Of a stretch of 64,000 bases of DNA, positions 49,201 through 53,194 are shown one piece after another. Below the pieces are notes generated by a model. It was not told the origin of the DNA, searched no databases, and saw nothing but the letters and a program-made list of their open reading frames with translations. The DNA comes from Tridacna crocea. Taxonomy: Eukaryota > Mollusca > Bivalvia > Cardiida > Cardiidae. The stretch covers positions 19,349,235-19,413,234 of the forward strand of contig OX031069.1 of assembly GCA_943736015.1 (NCBI GenBank), written 5' to 3'. A program made the translations under genes and the position numbers. Position 1 is the stretch's first letter; every line of letters begins with the position of its first letter.

Positions 49201-52200
49201 TGTTTTTGAAGCTGATTTCTACTCTCTGCAAAAGCAATTTGGCTCCCTAGGGCTAATACATGATATATAGGATCTGACAGAAGTTGGTGTTGGAGATTAT
49301 CAAGTGAGTCTAGAAAATTATGTTAGAACATTGTTAGTCCTTTACCACACAATTTTTTACTTTAACCCATTACCACACAACCCCTACTTTTGATGCCTCT
49401 GAGAAAGAAGGCTTTAGAAAACAATGTGAGAAAAGGAGAAAATGCTGGTAACCAGCATTTTCTCCTTTTCCCACAATGTTTTCTACTCTTCACAAAACAA
49501 ATTTCAAATTTTCAGTCACTTTTATTTTGTCATCTGCAAATGCTTTCAATTTGGACAAACCTAAAATTGTGTTGTTTGGTAACAAGTTAAACGAAAAGGC
49601 TTTTGAAAATGTGGTGGAAACAGGAAAAAATGCTGGTAACCAGCAATTCTAGATTTTCTCCTTTTCCCACCCTGTTTTTCACCCTATCATGGGGCAAAAA
49701 CCATTATATGACACACATGTAATTTGTATTCTGCAAATAGTTTCAATTTCAACAAGTCTACAATTTTTTTGTCAGGTAAGGAGTAAACTCTTAACCATGC
49801 AACAAAATTTTATACTGGTCCATATTGAAGACATTTGCAGATAACAAACGTAATTTAGAAATTGAAATTTGTATCCAGATTGTTAGAAAACATTTGGGAA
49901 AAGAAGAAAATGGTAGTTACCAGCATTTTCTCCTTTACCTACAATATTTTTAAAAGGCTTTTTCCTCAGGGTTGTTAAAACTTGGGATAGTGTGGAAGAG
50001 AATTAAGCAAGCCTCTGGCTACCTTAACCCTTTACCCCATAAGGCATTTCTATGGTATCTCTAATTGACCCTAAATAACAGCAAGGATGAAGCTGTTTCT
50101 TATGTGTTTATGACACCTTTTGATAACATAGAAAACATTGTGGCAAAATCTGAAATTGCTCGTCACGACTCACGAGCAATTTCACCTTTTGCCACAATGT
50201 TTTCCAAAGACTCCTACAAGCAATGCGTAGAAATGAGTATCTTTGGAGTAAAGGGTTAATAAATTCATATATTGACAAGTACAATCATATTTTATTTCAA
50301 AAGCTAACAGATTTCTCTTTCATAATGACATTTTTGTTAACAAGTTTAATAAAATGCTATATCCAAAGTCAAAGATTGAGAATCTTTTAACCAAATATCA
50401 TTTTTTTTTATGAATTATCTGTCATGACATTTAAAACCAAACTGGAAAATGTGGTAAGTGCTATGAATAAAACCAGAATTACATCTCTGAAATAAGTATA
50501 AAATGATTTTAACTCTTTACCAGACAACAAAATGTCAGGCTGGTCCAACTTTAAAGGATTTGTAGACAATAAAATCAATATGACTCAATATGGAAATTTG
50601 CTTTGGGAAGGGCAGAAAACATTGTCAGAAAAGGAGAAAATGCTGATTAACAGCATTTTCTCCTTTTCTCAAAATGTTTTCAAAAGCCTTCTCATACAAG
50701 GTTGTTAAAACTATGGATTGTGCAAGAATGGGTTAATTATGGCACAATACCTATCTCAAATTCAGGTAAGATAAGAAAATCTATATTTGTTAAATTACAT
50801 AAAAAATAATGCGACAGATGAAAGTAAAGTTTGTCATGACTTACCCCTGGACAAAGTTGAAGTTAGATTTATATGCTGCTTTGGACTATAACGAGGAATA
50901 TCTAAAATATCTTTCTCTACTGGAATGAATGACTGCCTCATCTTAATTCTGATCTCGGTATTGGATGGTTCTTGATTCAAGCACTGCAAAAAAACGTGAC
51001 CTCCTTAACACGTTGCTGTATAACACAAGCTTGTTTTATTGAAAACTTTTAAAAGATACTTAACTCTGTACCATTCAATCACAACTTTAAACACCCTAGT
51101 ATAAGAAGCCTTTTGAAAACATTGAGGGAAAAGGAGAAAATGCTGATAATCATCATTTTCTCCTTTTCCCACGATTTTTTTTTTTTCAATCCAAAACAAA
51201 AATCATTATTTCAGTTTCATGTATTTCATTTGTCGTATGCAAATCCTTTCAATTTGGACCAGTTTAATTTTTCGTTGTCTGGTGTTACATGTAGTTGCTT
51301 AATAATGGTGGCTACCGAATACAAATTGTAGTTATTATATAGGTTTGAATGTAATGTGAAACTCCAAAAACTATGTTTTACTTTCTGCAGGCAACATGTA
51401 GTATACTGGTCTATCCCATAGATAGACATAAAGGCATACTGTAGTCGGTTACAGGTATTTGCCATTTTGGTGATATATAGTGTGAGCGTATCCACATGCG
51501 GTTCAGTAGCCCAGTTGGTTAGAGTGCAGGAACAGTTTCCTGAGGCCCTGGGTTTAAATCCTGGTTGAGCCACGATATTTTTTTCACCACCTATTACATT
51601 TGGCACCCAACGCGGGGCATCCATTATTAGTAGTATTTGAGGGATTCATGGATGAACCTTCATGTGGCAGGGAAGTATGTAGTATACTGGTCTATCCCAC
51701 AGATAGATGTAAAGGTATACTGTAGTCGAGTAAAGGTATTTGGTGATATATCTTGCGGCCGTATCGACATGTGGTTCGGTAGCTCAGTTCGTTAGAGTGC
51801 AGGAATGATCCTGAGGCCCTGGATTCTAATCCTGTTCAAGTTGCGATATTTTTTCATCACCTGTTACACTGTTGAAAACTCTTTACCACACAATCCAGAC
51901 TTTTAATGACCCTGAGAAAGAAAACTTTTGAAAACATTGTGGAACGGAGAAAATGCTGGAAATCAGCATTTTTCTCCTTTTCCCACAATGTTTTCTACCT
52001 TTGATTGATGTAAGTTCTGCTTACCCATCATGTCAACATGTAAAACCCACAAAAGTATGGAGCGCCAAGGAAAAAATAAGAGTTAAGAAAGTTAAAAAAT
52101 CCATTACTTAAGAATTGAATGGAATAACAGAAAGTAAAAGTTCAAAAGTGGGCCATTTGGAACCAATTACCGTGGGCCTTTATGGTAAAGTGGGCCGTTT

Positions 52201-53019
52201 TGTTAAAGTGGGTCATTTTGGATGGTAACGGGCCTTTTCATCCCTGGGCTTGTTTGTCAGGGCTCATTCCTCCAGGCTTGTTCGTCCCAACTGATTTCTC
52301 GTTGATCCGGGCTTGTTCTTCTCAACTTATGAATCTGCCAACCACAGGTTCTTCACTGATTATGAATTTGGAAAGCTTTTAACTGCACATTACCCCCTTC
52401 CATTTCTTCTCAACCAAAAATCATATAATTGTTTAAAAATGATCCACATCACTTTCATAGAAGAAACCAAAGTAAAAGAAAAAATACCAATGGTGTATAT
52501 CCCATCCTTACGTCTAGAGAAGAAAACTGAAGTAAATGAAAAATGTCAATGAAGTCATCCCCATCCTGGCATTTAGGAAAGAAATAATAAATTATATATA
52601 GATACATGTACACATAGATTTTCAATAATAAAGTTTCTGTTCTGTTTAAAACATGACTTAGAGAGAGGCTAAAACAAACAAAAGCATAAAAGTTTTATTC
52701 CAAGTACTTTTATGTGTAAAATAACAATTCATTTTAGAGGGCACATAGCGATTATGTTCCAATAAGATCGAAAATGTGGTGTGGGACGAACAAGCCCGGA
52801 CGAACGAGGCCAGGGATGAACTGAATTTGGGACGAACAAGCCTGGAACCGTTTTGGACTAGGCGTTTTGAGAATTGGGCATTTTTGACCCTCTAAAGAAA
52901 ATAACCTATACCAGAACTTTAATGAAGCTGTCGGTACACAATGCTAGCCTGAAGTCTTTAGACCATTCTAAAGCAGAATTGCAGGAAACGGTTTCGGGAA
53001 ATTCATAAATCGACGCCAT
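16248..53019 (-). CDS. GTF3C4: TFIIIC90 / GTF3C4-like subunit of RNA polymerase III factor TFIIIC (about 19 exons)
   Basis: Exons in transcript order: 53019-52912, 50983-50845, 48322-48199, 47014-46936, 45418-45307, 44602-44479, 43323-43247, 41487-41345, 39769-39637, 38127-38041, 36616-36505, 35141-35023, 33663-33546, 31512-31461, 22610-22463, 20953-20804, 19758-19725, 17811-17716, 16306-16248. Phases agree at all junctions except exon 16 to 17, where a small exon or other donor is missing. The N-terminal part has propeller signatures (LEWSKDFRLALCTDSFIKVL, AAAWSPLGADEKGR then SILATLSRDCRLIVY, GDVVFWKI). The C-terminal part has a split zinc-binding domain: CPIC (exon 16), CENGHRFG (17), RRCAGC (18), CVFCDCDMF-stop (19). 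About 670 residues, shorter than the human protein of roughly 820. TFIIIC binds the A and B boxes of tRNA genes and recruits TFIIIB and Pol III. Introns are filled with mobile elements, the largest a 4.8-kb copia. The order and phasing make the call strong. Confidence 0.85.
16390..16560 (+). repeat. Family L repeat copy
   Basis: GATCCATGTCAGCCTCTACA, GTCTGCACAGGCTGACATAG and GGACCATTCTATTCCCTGAT are shared with other family L copies. It contains a short inverted pair (TGTCAGCC..GGCTGACA). Confidence 0.45.
16592..16820 (-). mobile_element. HP-B element
   Basis: TTAACCCTTTACCCCATAAG to GGAGTAAAGGGTTAA, palindrome GAGGCAAAAGGTGAAATTGC with CACCTTTTGCCAC. Confidence 0.88.
17112..17375 (+). mobile_element. 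tRNA-derived SINE, family S (full-length)
   Basis: The head carries the A box GGTGGCTCAGTGGTAAGCG and the B box GAGCTCGATACCC. The body follows (AACTTTCTTTCTGGCG, CTTTGGAAAGAAAGTTG) with the tail GTGTTAAACGCC ending in a CAAC repeat. It lies just 5' of GTF3C4 exon 19 in sense of the + strand. Confidence 0.75.
17470..17703 (+). mobile_element. Degenerate HP-A element
   Basis: The palindrome is still clear (AAAATGCTAATAACTAGCATTTT), and the ATTTTGTCATCTGCAAATG right half is present. The termini are unrecognisable. It lies between GTF3C4 exons 19 and 18. Confidence 0.6.
17833..18266. mobile_element. HP-A (-) followed by a family D element sharing TTAA
   Basis: HP-A 17833-18057 has lost the loop bases (AAAATGTTACCAGC). 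Family D 18054-18266 carries GTGTAGATCAAGATCAGAGT..CGCAGTCTGATCTTC and ends AAGGGTTAA. Confidence 0.7.
18271..18704 (+). mobile_element. Two HP-A elements head to tail
   Basis: Copies 18271-18479 and 18476-18704 share the TTAA at 18476. The second palindrome is perfect (about 18540-18590). A second short TTAA-containing remnant follows at 18701. Confidence 0.82.
18806..19190. mobile_element. Two degenerate HP-A elements in opposite orientation
   Basis: 18806-18970 (-) has lost the left palindrome arm. 18980-19190 (+) keeps the palindrome as AAAGTGCTGGTAACAAGCATTTT. Confidence 0.6.
19227..19634. mobile_element. Inverted-repeat element of about 410 bp
   Basis: The ends are CATCTTCGCAAGCCAAGG and CCTTGGCTCGCGAAGATG, one or two mismatches in 18. 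A second inverted block near each end is ATTCACTATG / CATAGTGATC. The family is unknown. Confidence 0.6.
19894..20222 (+). mobile_element. HP-B element plus an HP-A fragment
   Basis: HP-B 19894-20110 has lost the CCCTTTACTCCA at its left end but keeps TTAA. The palindrome is perfect with loop GTGATGAG. 20107-20222 is an HP-A right-half piece ending GGTAAAGCATTAA. Confidence 0.75.
20390..20640 (-). repeat. Diverged ~165-bp module fragment
   Basis: CTTCTCTGAAACCGCTGATC..TTCACAGAAATGATCC is the reverse complement of the module in 11803-13058. Confidence 0.5.
21120..21260 (+). repeat. Family E repeat copy
   Basis: GCATGTGGACATTTGCGTAG, GTTGTCTCGGATCAGCC and TGCACAATCCACACAGGC are shared with 62400-62520 and, less clearly, 47750-47905. 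Confidence 0.5.
21288..21741. mobile_element. HP-A element (+) and a neighbouring diverged HP-A (-)
   Basis: 21288-21516 is intact with TTAA ends. 21530-21741 is diverged (loop CTAGTTACTAG) and ends GTGGTAAAGTTTAAA. Confidence 0.75.
21989..22332. mobile_element. 116-bp inverted-repeat element joined to an HP-B element
   Basis: 21989-22104 has perfect 20-bp ends, AATATGGGGAAATATTTGCC and its complement. HP-B 22104-22332 (-) starts in the TTAA formed at its edge. The HP-B stem has paired and unpaired changes (CTGTTACAAAAGG opposite CCTTTTGTCACAA). Confidence 0.75.
22699..23092 (+). mobile_element. HP-A element with two extra right-half copies
   Basis: Complete HP-A 22699-22930. 22927-22994 and 22995-23092 then repeat the ATGCTTTCAATTTGGACA right half. 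The same compound of one full copy plus an extra right half occurs at 39141-39420. Confidence 0.75.
23090..23320 (-). mobile_element. HP-A element
   Basis: The palindrome at about 23208-23262 has the left arm with an A to T change (GGGAAATGGAG). The ends are TTTACCTCTTTACC and GTGAAGGGTTC. Confidence 0.7.
23312..23500 (+). mobile_element. Decayed SINE, family S
   Basis: A remnant B box (GCTGGTTCAAAAACCC), then CAGCCAGTGGCTTACTAGGA and TGGTGTTTAATAACATAC match the family S body and tail at low identity. Confidence 0.45.
23597..23825 (-). mobile_element. HP-A element
   Basis: TTAACTCTTTAGC to GGTAAAGAGTTAA with a palindrome at about 23713-23765. Confidence 0.83.
24121..24657 (+). mobile_element. 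HP-A element split by a family C element
   Basis: The left end is 24121-24138 (TTAACCCATTACCACACA). The body resumes at 24589 (ATCCCTACTTTTGACGACCC) and breaks off inside the palindrome at 24657. Confidence 0.75.
24139..24588 (+). mobile_element. Family C hairpin element inserted in HP-A
   Basis: A conserved left block (ATATGACGTCATATACC, GCGGGAGAGGTACGCCAC) precedes a long hairpin, 24441-24567. Its arms of about 60 bp pair almost perfectly (CGGTGAAAGATCGAAATTTA with TAAATTTCGATCTTACAGCG). The junctions with HP-A are clean and show no target duplication. Confidence 0.7.
24856..25024 (-). repeat. 3' LTR of the copia element
   Basis: 169 bp, identical to the other LTR. The expected polypurine tract next to it is weak: the nearest purine-rich stretch on the minus strand is a run of ten A (25037-25046), about 12 bases away. 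Confidence 0.93.
25191..29402 (-). CDS. Copia gag-pol polyprotein
   Basis: 1,403 residues in one frame. Gag spans about 1-250 with a GRRGGWRGRG basic patch near 218-227. The zinc knuckle CRSCGSFRHLVAKC is at 256-269. Protease DSACTS starts at D313, where many copia proteases have DSGA. Integrase has an HH-CC site (H462, H467, C498, C501) and a D528-D582-E618 triad with 53 and 35 residues between. Reverse transcriptase has TDIKSAFLQG (D1003) and HVDD at 1088-1091 in place of YVDD. RNase H has D1245, E1293 and D1329, but the ADxLTK motif reads ANSLTK (N1377). The length and gag-PR-IN-RT-RH order are normal for copia. It makes the nucleocapsid and the enzymes for reverse transcription and integration. 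The first ATG lies 101 bp from the 5' LTR. Confidence 0.95.
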   Translation of the reverse strand: MATKINPPSFHKGKSYELYKQELIAWNEITEIDKAKRGIAIALTLPEDDEQRIREKVFDQISIDDLKRDTGFNTLVTFLDKHLAKDDLADSLEKFEEFEDLTRNEGQSISDFIAEFDSKYRKIEKKGMTLSSEILAFKLLRKSNITKEEKLLVLTGMNYEQRETLYEEAKQSLRKFMGDGARATNSTPSIKLEPAFLAENEEALLAAGYVKRDNSYYGRRGGWRGRGSSRGGGFQSSQRGVKNLNPMGPDGKVLTCRSCGSFRHLVAKCPDSWENMAKVNSTETEEHAVLFTGYHKDEVLRLGADARNCAVLDSACTSTVCGKVWLDTYLDSLSEDDHRAVVKNEGSKVFKFGGGTRLRSNGEYDLPMYIAGKHVKVKTDVVDSDIPLLLSRSAMKKASIKMDLENDTAEIFGKDVNLNLTSSGHYCIPIDKTETLPVENINIVNMGEQDNEKQKSALLKLHRQFAHPPKRKLVALLKDAGAWKESYGEDLTQIESACVLCKTYAKTQPKPVVALPSAKEFNEKVAMDLKQYKGRWILHMIGMWSRYTLSVFINRKEPKNVIQAMMKNWIGVFGIMGAIMTDNGGEFSSDEMREVASILNVKVHTTAGYSPFQNGLCERVHSVTDSMLVKLEAENTTVDLDTLLSWANMARNSLQMWNGYSSNQLVFGRNPNLPSMMQAEIPALEGVTTSETFFKHLNALHETRKAYIQTEADERLRRALRSKVRAAEQVFENGDNVFYKRDGRDRWLGPGKVVFQDGKVVFVRHGGIFVRVSPNRLCKVRHDDTVDEDVQNRSEKRIQMEQNKSSNCSNSASNDYDNSHVLSETISTKSEVNQNENRSNVLLHDEIEYKLPNSLEWTKATIIGRAGKASGKYKMWYNIEDEITRDQKSVDLGSIEWRKIQNVNSVVLDSREVENDTYQAKQSELQKLLQFNTYEEVKDEGQNSISTRWVITNKEGNIRARLVARGFEEKSFIPKDSPTVGKGSMRVCLAVASSKNWKIKTTDIKSAFLQGNQLEREVYVEPPVESNTPDGYIWKLKHGLYGLKDGARQFYISVKDELLKLGFRQSKLDPAVFTLVSDETLQGIICCHVDDFLHAGNIDFETLFDRLKSRFKAGKVEEGKLTYIGFHIREDEKGIIFDHTSYIDKLIRPKLHPVRASEKLKVLHENEQTVYRKLVGQLNWVVQGSRPDMAFELVDLSTKLTKASVSDLLHAIKAVGKLKDMWSVHLFPRLQGSPNKDWEIFLFCDAALGNINNGQGSTGAHIIWIKDRLGNCCPVFWQSNKIKRVVRSTIAAEALSLSEGLESAIYYRELIQDIGFVAGDCLPITAFIDNKSVIEALGTTKLVDDKRLRIDIAAINEMRQNNRTEIKWCPGKIQLANSLTKRGASSLELLNVLQKGKMPEEFV
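29492..29502 (-). promoter_or_regulatory. Copia primer-binding site matching initiator tRNA-Met
   Basis: The minus strand reads TGGTAGCAGAG one base after the 5' LTR. This is the complement of the CUCUGCUACCA 3' end of animal initiator tRNA-Met, the usual primer of copia elements. Confidence 0.8.
29504..29672 (-). repeat. 5' LTR of the copia element
   Basis: 169 bp, reading TGTTGATATAG..GTTTAACA on the minus strand. It matches the other LTR at every base I compared. It should carry the promoter for the gag-pol transcript. An AATAAAG is present near its end on the minus strand. Confidence 0.93.
29828..31256 (+). mobile_element. ~165-bp module array, 3' end lost
   Basis: It starts AAGAGGGCCCAGATGGCCCT like the array at 11803. 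Seven units follow; the AGAGCCATG core recurs near 29981, 30145, 30307, 30473, 30639, 30805 and 30971. It breaks off in a T-rich stretch near 31260, without the GGTGAGCTAAAA end. Confidence 0.7.
31547..31850 (+). mobile_element. HP-A element plus an HP-A half
   Basis: Full copy 31547-31776. 31773-31850 is a left-half (-) piece sharing the TTAA. It lies next to GTF3C4 exon 14, whose boundary is only 35 bp away. Confidence 0.75.
31886..32100 (+). mobile_element. tRNA-derived SINE, family H
   Basis: It begins with a tRNA-like head (GTGAGGTAGAGCGTCGGCCT, then GAGTTTAATACC as B box). The body contains GTTCCCAGGAAGCAGAATCG and the tail TTGTTTCTCAATCGATGTAA. The closest relative is the copy at 43688-43903. 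Confidence 0.75.
32192..32641. mobile_element. Two HP-A elements in opposite orientation sharing TTAA
   Basis: 32192-32419 (+) and 32416-32641 (-). The first has a perfect loop (GCTGGTAACCAGC). Confidence 0.82.
32822..33533 (-). mobile_element. Chain of four HP-A elements
   Basis: Copies 32822-33030, 33027-33257, 33254-33417 and 33414-33533 share TTAA sites. The last has lost its entire palindrome. They lie between GTF3C4 exons 14 and 13. Confidence 0.78.
33699..34120 (+). mobile_element. HP-A element and a right-half fragment
   Basis: 33699-33923 has a damaged loop (GGCACCCATTATTTT). 34011-34120 is a second right-half piece with TTTTGTCGTCTGCAAATGC. Confidence 0.65.
34290..34518 (+). mobile_element. 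HP-A element
   Basis: TTAATCCATTACCACAC to GGTAATGAGTTAA; palindrome with GGAGACAATGCTGGTAACCAG, a single unpaired C. Confidence 0.82.
34593..34860. mobile_element. HP-A junction product
   Basis: A (-) half, 34593-34740, stops at the loop and joins a diverged (+) piece starting AGGAAGGCACCATTTG. The join is at the palindrome centre. Confidence 0.6.
35325..35554 (+). mobile_element. HP-A element
   Basis: TTAACCCATTACCACACAAT to GTAATGAGTTAA, palindrome about 35391-35440, one mismatch at the base of the stem. Confidence 0.84.
35580..36100 (+). repeat. Diverged tandem modules of about 150 bp
   Basis: TGTGCAAGTTTTACAAAAAT at 35646 recurs as TGTGCAAGTTTCACAAAAAT at 35803 and TGTGTGAGTTTCAAGGAAAT at 35950. 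The unit differs in sequence from the 165-bp arrays but has a similar layout. Confidence 0.55.
36700..36840 (+). mobile_element. HP-A fragment
   Basis: Palindrome with loop GCTAGTAACTAGC, preceded by a short duplication (CATTGCAGAAAACCTTGCAG). Confidence 0.6.
37045..37190 (-). mobile_element. Truncated SINE, family H
   Basis: Only the body and tail remain on the minus strand (TTGTTTCTCAATCAATGTAA, AAGCAAAATCAAGAGTGATT). The tRNA head is lost, a 5' truncation typical of retrotransposition. Confidence 0.65.
37214..37500 (+). mobile_element. Two truncated HP-A elements
   Basis: 37214-37350 ends soon after its palindrome. 37415-37500 is a left half that stops at GGAGAAAA. Confidence 0.6.
37510..37625 (+). 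repeat. Family L fragment
   Basis: TTGCTATTGCTTAATTTTTTG and CAGGTACCAGTCTACTTCCT resemble the copies at 16390 and 4840. Confidence 0.35.
37648..37997 (+). mobile_element. HP-A element with internally duplicated palindrome
   Basis: The block from CCTGCAAAAGAAGCC to CAATTCTTTAGTCA (about 37682-37804) is repeated at about 37805-37926, so one element carries two complete hairpins between a single pair of ends. Confidence 0.8.
38981..39420 (+). mobile_element. Two HP-A elements plus extra right half
   Basis: 38981-39144 lacks its right half. 39141-39355 is a full copy, followed directly by the AAATTGTTGTCTACAAATGC extra right half to 39420. The compound matches 22820-22995. Confidence 0.75.
39860..40276 (+). 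mobile_element. Two diverged HP-A elements sharing TTAA
   Basis: 39860-40060 and 40057-40276. The second palindrome is broken (GTGGGCTCGGTGAAAATGCC). Confidence 0.6.
40546..40978. mobile_element. Rearranged HP-A and a complete HP-A (-)
   Basis: 40546-40754 joins a (-) left half directly to a right palindrome arm and a (+) right half. 40751-40978 is complete with palindrome about 40866-40920. Confidence 0.7.
41078..41306 (+). mobile_element. Diverged HP-A element
   Basis: Loop ACTAGTCACCAGC; the arms have drifted (TGTATAAAAGAG opposite CTCCTTTTCCTTCA). It lies just 3' of GTF3C4 exon 8. Confidence 0.55.
41596..42167 (-). mobile_element. HP-A element and a palindrome-less HP-A
   Basis: 41596-41823 keeps its palindrome with a paired change (TGTTTACCTGCA). 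41993-42167 has lost it. Confidence 0.65.
42176..42381 (+). mobile_element. HP-A element
   Basis: TTAACCCTTTGTCAAAC to GGTAAAGAGTTAA; short deletion after the right arm. Confidence 0.75.
42469..42679 (+). mobile_element. Family D TTAA element
   Basis: TTAACCCTTTAGGTGCTG to CACTTTAAGGGTTAA. The central palindrome is AGTGTAGATCAAGATCAGAC opposite GTCTGATCTTGGATCTACAC. The termini are HP-like but the interior differs, so it is a separate family with the same end type. Confidence 0.75.
42899..43119 (-). mobile_element. HP-A element
   Basis: TTAACTCACTACC to GGTAATGGGTTAA, one loop change (GGTTACCACCATTTT). Confidence 0.83.
43495..43948 (+). mobile_element. HP-B element carrying a nested SINE
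   Basis: TTAACCCTTTACTCCATAG to GGAAGGGGTTAA. The palindrome at about 43557-43607 is intact. The right half is split at 43688-43903 by the SINE. Confidence 0.85.
43688..43903 (-). mobile_element. tRNA-derived SINE, family H, inserted in an HP-B element
   Basis: 216 bp on the minus strand, with intact A box and a good B box (GAGTTCGCACCC). It is flanked by a 9-bp target duplication TCAATTAGA (43679-43687 and 43904-43912). It is the best-preserved copy here. Confidence 0.85.
44697..45291 (-). mobile_element. Three HP-A copies, one truncated
   Basis: 44697-44921 has loop GGTCCCCAGC. 44918-45045 has only part of a palindrome. 45064-45291 has loop GCTAGTTACCAGG. They lie just 5' of GTF3C4 exon 5 on the genomic map. 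Confidence 0.62.
45618..46152. mobile_element. Two diverged HP-A elements
   Basis: 45618-45857 (+) and 45934-46152 (-). The second lacks the GCT of the left arm (AAAATGGTTACCAGC). Confidence 0.58.
46503..46712 (+). mobile_element. Strongly diverged HP-A element
   Basis: CTTCACCATACAAG, GAGCCTTTTGAAAATATTAT and a remnant right arm; the palindrome is lost. Confidence 0.45.
47045..47360. mobile_element. HP-A (-) plus a truncated HP-A (+)
   Basis: 47045-47276 has a fairly intact palindrome. 47273-47360 is a left part ending in the loop and shares the TTAA. Confidence 0.72.
47568..47760 (+). mobile_element. HP-AB hybrid-core element
   Basis: Ends and flanks are HP-A-like. The palindrome has the HP-A outer stem (GTGGGAAAAGGAGAAA) but the HP-B inner part and loop (TTGCTCTTAACGAGCAA), perfectly paired. 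Confidence 0.8.
47750..47910. repeat. Family E repeat copy
   Basis: GTTTGCGCAGGCTAATCC and its inverted counterpart GGTTTAGCCTGTGCAGAC bound a ~125-bp stretch. Confidence 0.5.
47912..48139 (-). mobile_element. HP-A element
   Basis: It ends GTAATGAGTTAA; the stem base is AACACTGGG with matching CCCCAGTGTT, a paired deletion and substitution relative to other copies. Confidence 0.82.
48396..48624 (+). mobile_element. HP-B element
   Basis: TTAACCCTTTACTCCATAG to GGTAAAGGGTTAA; palindrome with loop TCGTGACGA. Confidence 0.88.
48693..48905 (-). mobile_element. HP-A element
   Basis: GACTGGTCCAAATTGAAAGC left half; palindrome loop GCAGGTTACCAGC; ends TTAAAGGGTTAA. Confidence 0.75.
49362..50006. 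mobile_element. Chain of three HP-A elements
   Basis: 49362-49590 (+), 49587-49787 (+, left end missing) and 49785-50006 (-). A stray left end (AGTCCTTTACCACAC) sits just before at 49335. Confidence 0.72.
50024..50259 (-). mobile_element. HP-B element with enlarged loop
   Basis: The core reads GCTCGTCACGACTCACGAGC, with a second short complement inserted in the loop. Confidence 0.82.
50509..50736 (-). mobile_element. HP-A element
   Basis: TTAACTCTTTACCAGAC; loop GCTGATTAACAGC; ends GAATGGGTTAA. Confidence 0.78.
51059..51285 (+). mobile_element. HP-A element
   Basis: Loop GCTGATAATCATC; a run of T has expanded next to the right arm. Confidence 0.68.
51500..51572 (+). repeat. tRNA-like segment in left repeat of the TRIM-like element
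   Basis: A 73-nt segment with an A box (TAGCCCAGTTGGTTAGAGTGC), a B box (GGTTTAAATCC) and a near-complete acceptor pairing (GGTTCAG with TTGAGCC). The anticodon loop is malformed, so it is not called a tRNA gene. It may act as a Pol III promoter. Confidence 0.6.
51773..51843 (+). repeat. tRNA-like segment in right repeat of the TRIM-like element
   Basis: Counterpart of the segment in the left repeat. The A box GTAGCTCAGTTCGTTAGAG and B box GATTCTAATCC are kept, but the acceptor stem is more decayed. Confidence 0.5.
51872..52002 (+). mobile_element. HP-A left part
   Basis: Left end and palindrome only (GGAACGGAGAAAATGC opposite CATTTTTCTCC). It directly follows the TRIM-like element. Confidence 0.62.
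52225..52850. repeat. Second inverted-minisatellite structure
   Basis: 52245-52320 holds units like GGGCTTGTTCGTCCC. 52780-52845 holds the complement GGGACGAACAAGCC. The ~460-bp spacer is AT-rich and non-coding. It lies in GTF3C4 intron 1. Confidence 0.5.
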
Positions 53020-53194
53020 TTTGCCTTGTCAACCATGGGAAAGCCGTAAGAGAAATTTTGATTGGTCCACAACAAATATTAGCCATGCGTCTAGCAACAA
53101 TGACTACTTTTTGACCAATCAAAAAACCCTTTACATAATCAAATTTGCTCTCTGTTAAAAGCACATGTATTTGTTTACAAACAGACTGAAAAGA
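53020..53194. promoter_or_regulatory. Probable bidirectional promoter between GTF3C4 and METTL18
   Basis: Only 175 bp separate the two divergent start codons. The interval holds inverted CCAAT boxes, GATTGGTC at 53060 and GACCAATC at 53113, an 8-bp exact inverted pair about 45 bp apart. No TATA box is evident. The GTF3C4 start codon sits in AAAATGGCG on the minus strand, which resembles a YY1 site. Sharing of the promoter is inferred. Confidence 0.6.

Larger units (their letters stand above)
51397..51868 (+). mobile_element. Miniature LTR element (TRIM-like) with tRNA-like LTRs
   Basis: Two direct repeats, 51397-51598 (202 bp) and 51678-51868 (191 bp), begin TGTAGTATACTGG and end in TTACA, flanking only 79 bp. 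Just after the first repeat, TGGCACCCAACGCGGGGC (51601-51618) differs at two positions from the complement of the tRNA-Lys(CUU) 3' end used by many retroelements. A purine tract GGCAGGGAAG precedes the second repeat. There is no coding capacity and no clear target duplication. The architecture is that of a TRIM, which must borrow reverse transcriptase and integrase. Confidence 0.7.

Noticed and set aside
51500-51572. Possible tRNA gene
   Set aside because: The boxes and acceptor pairing are good, but the anticodon arm does not give a 5+7+5 structure, and a diverged twin lies in the second direct repeat. It fits an LTR or SINE component better.
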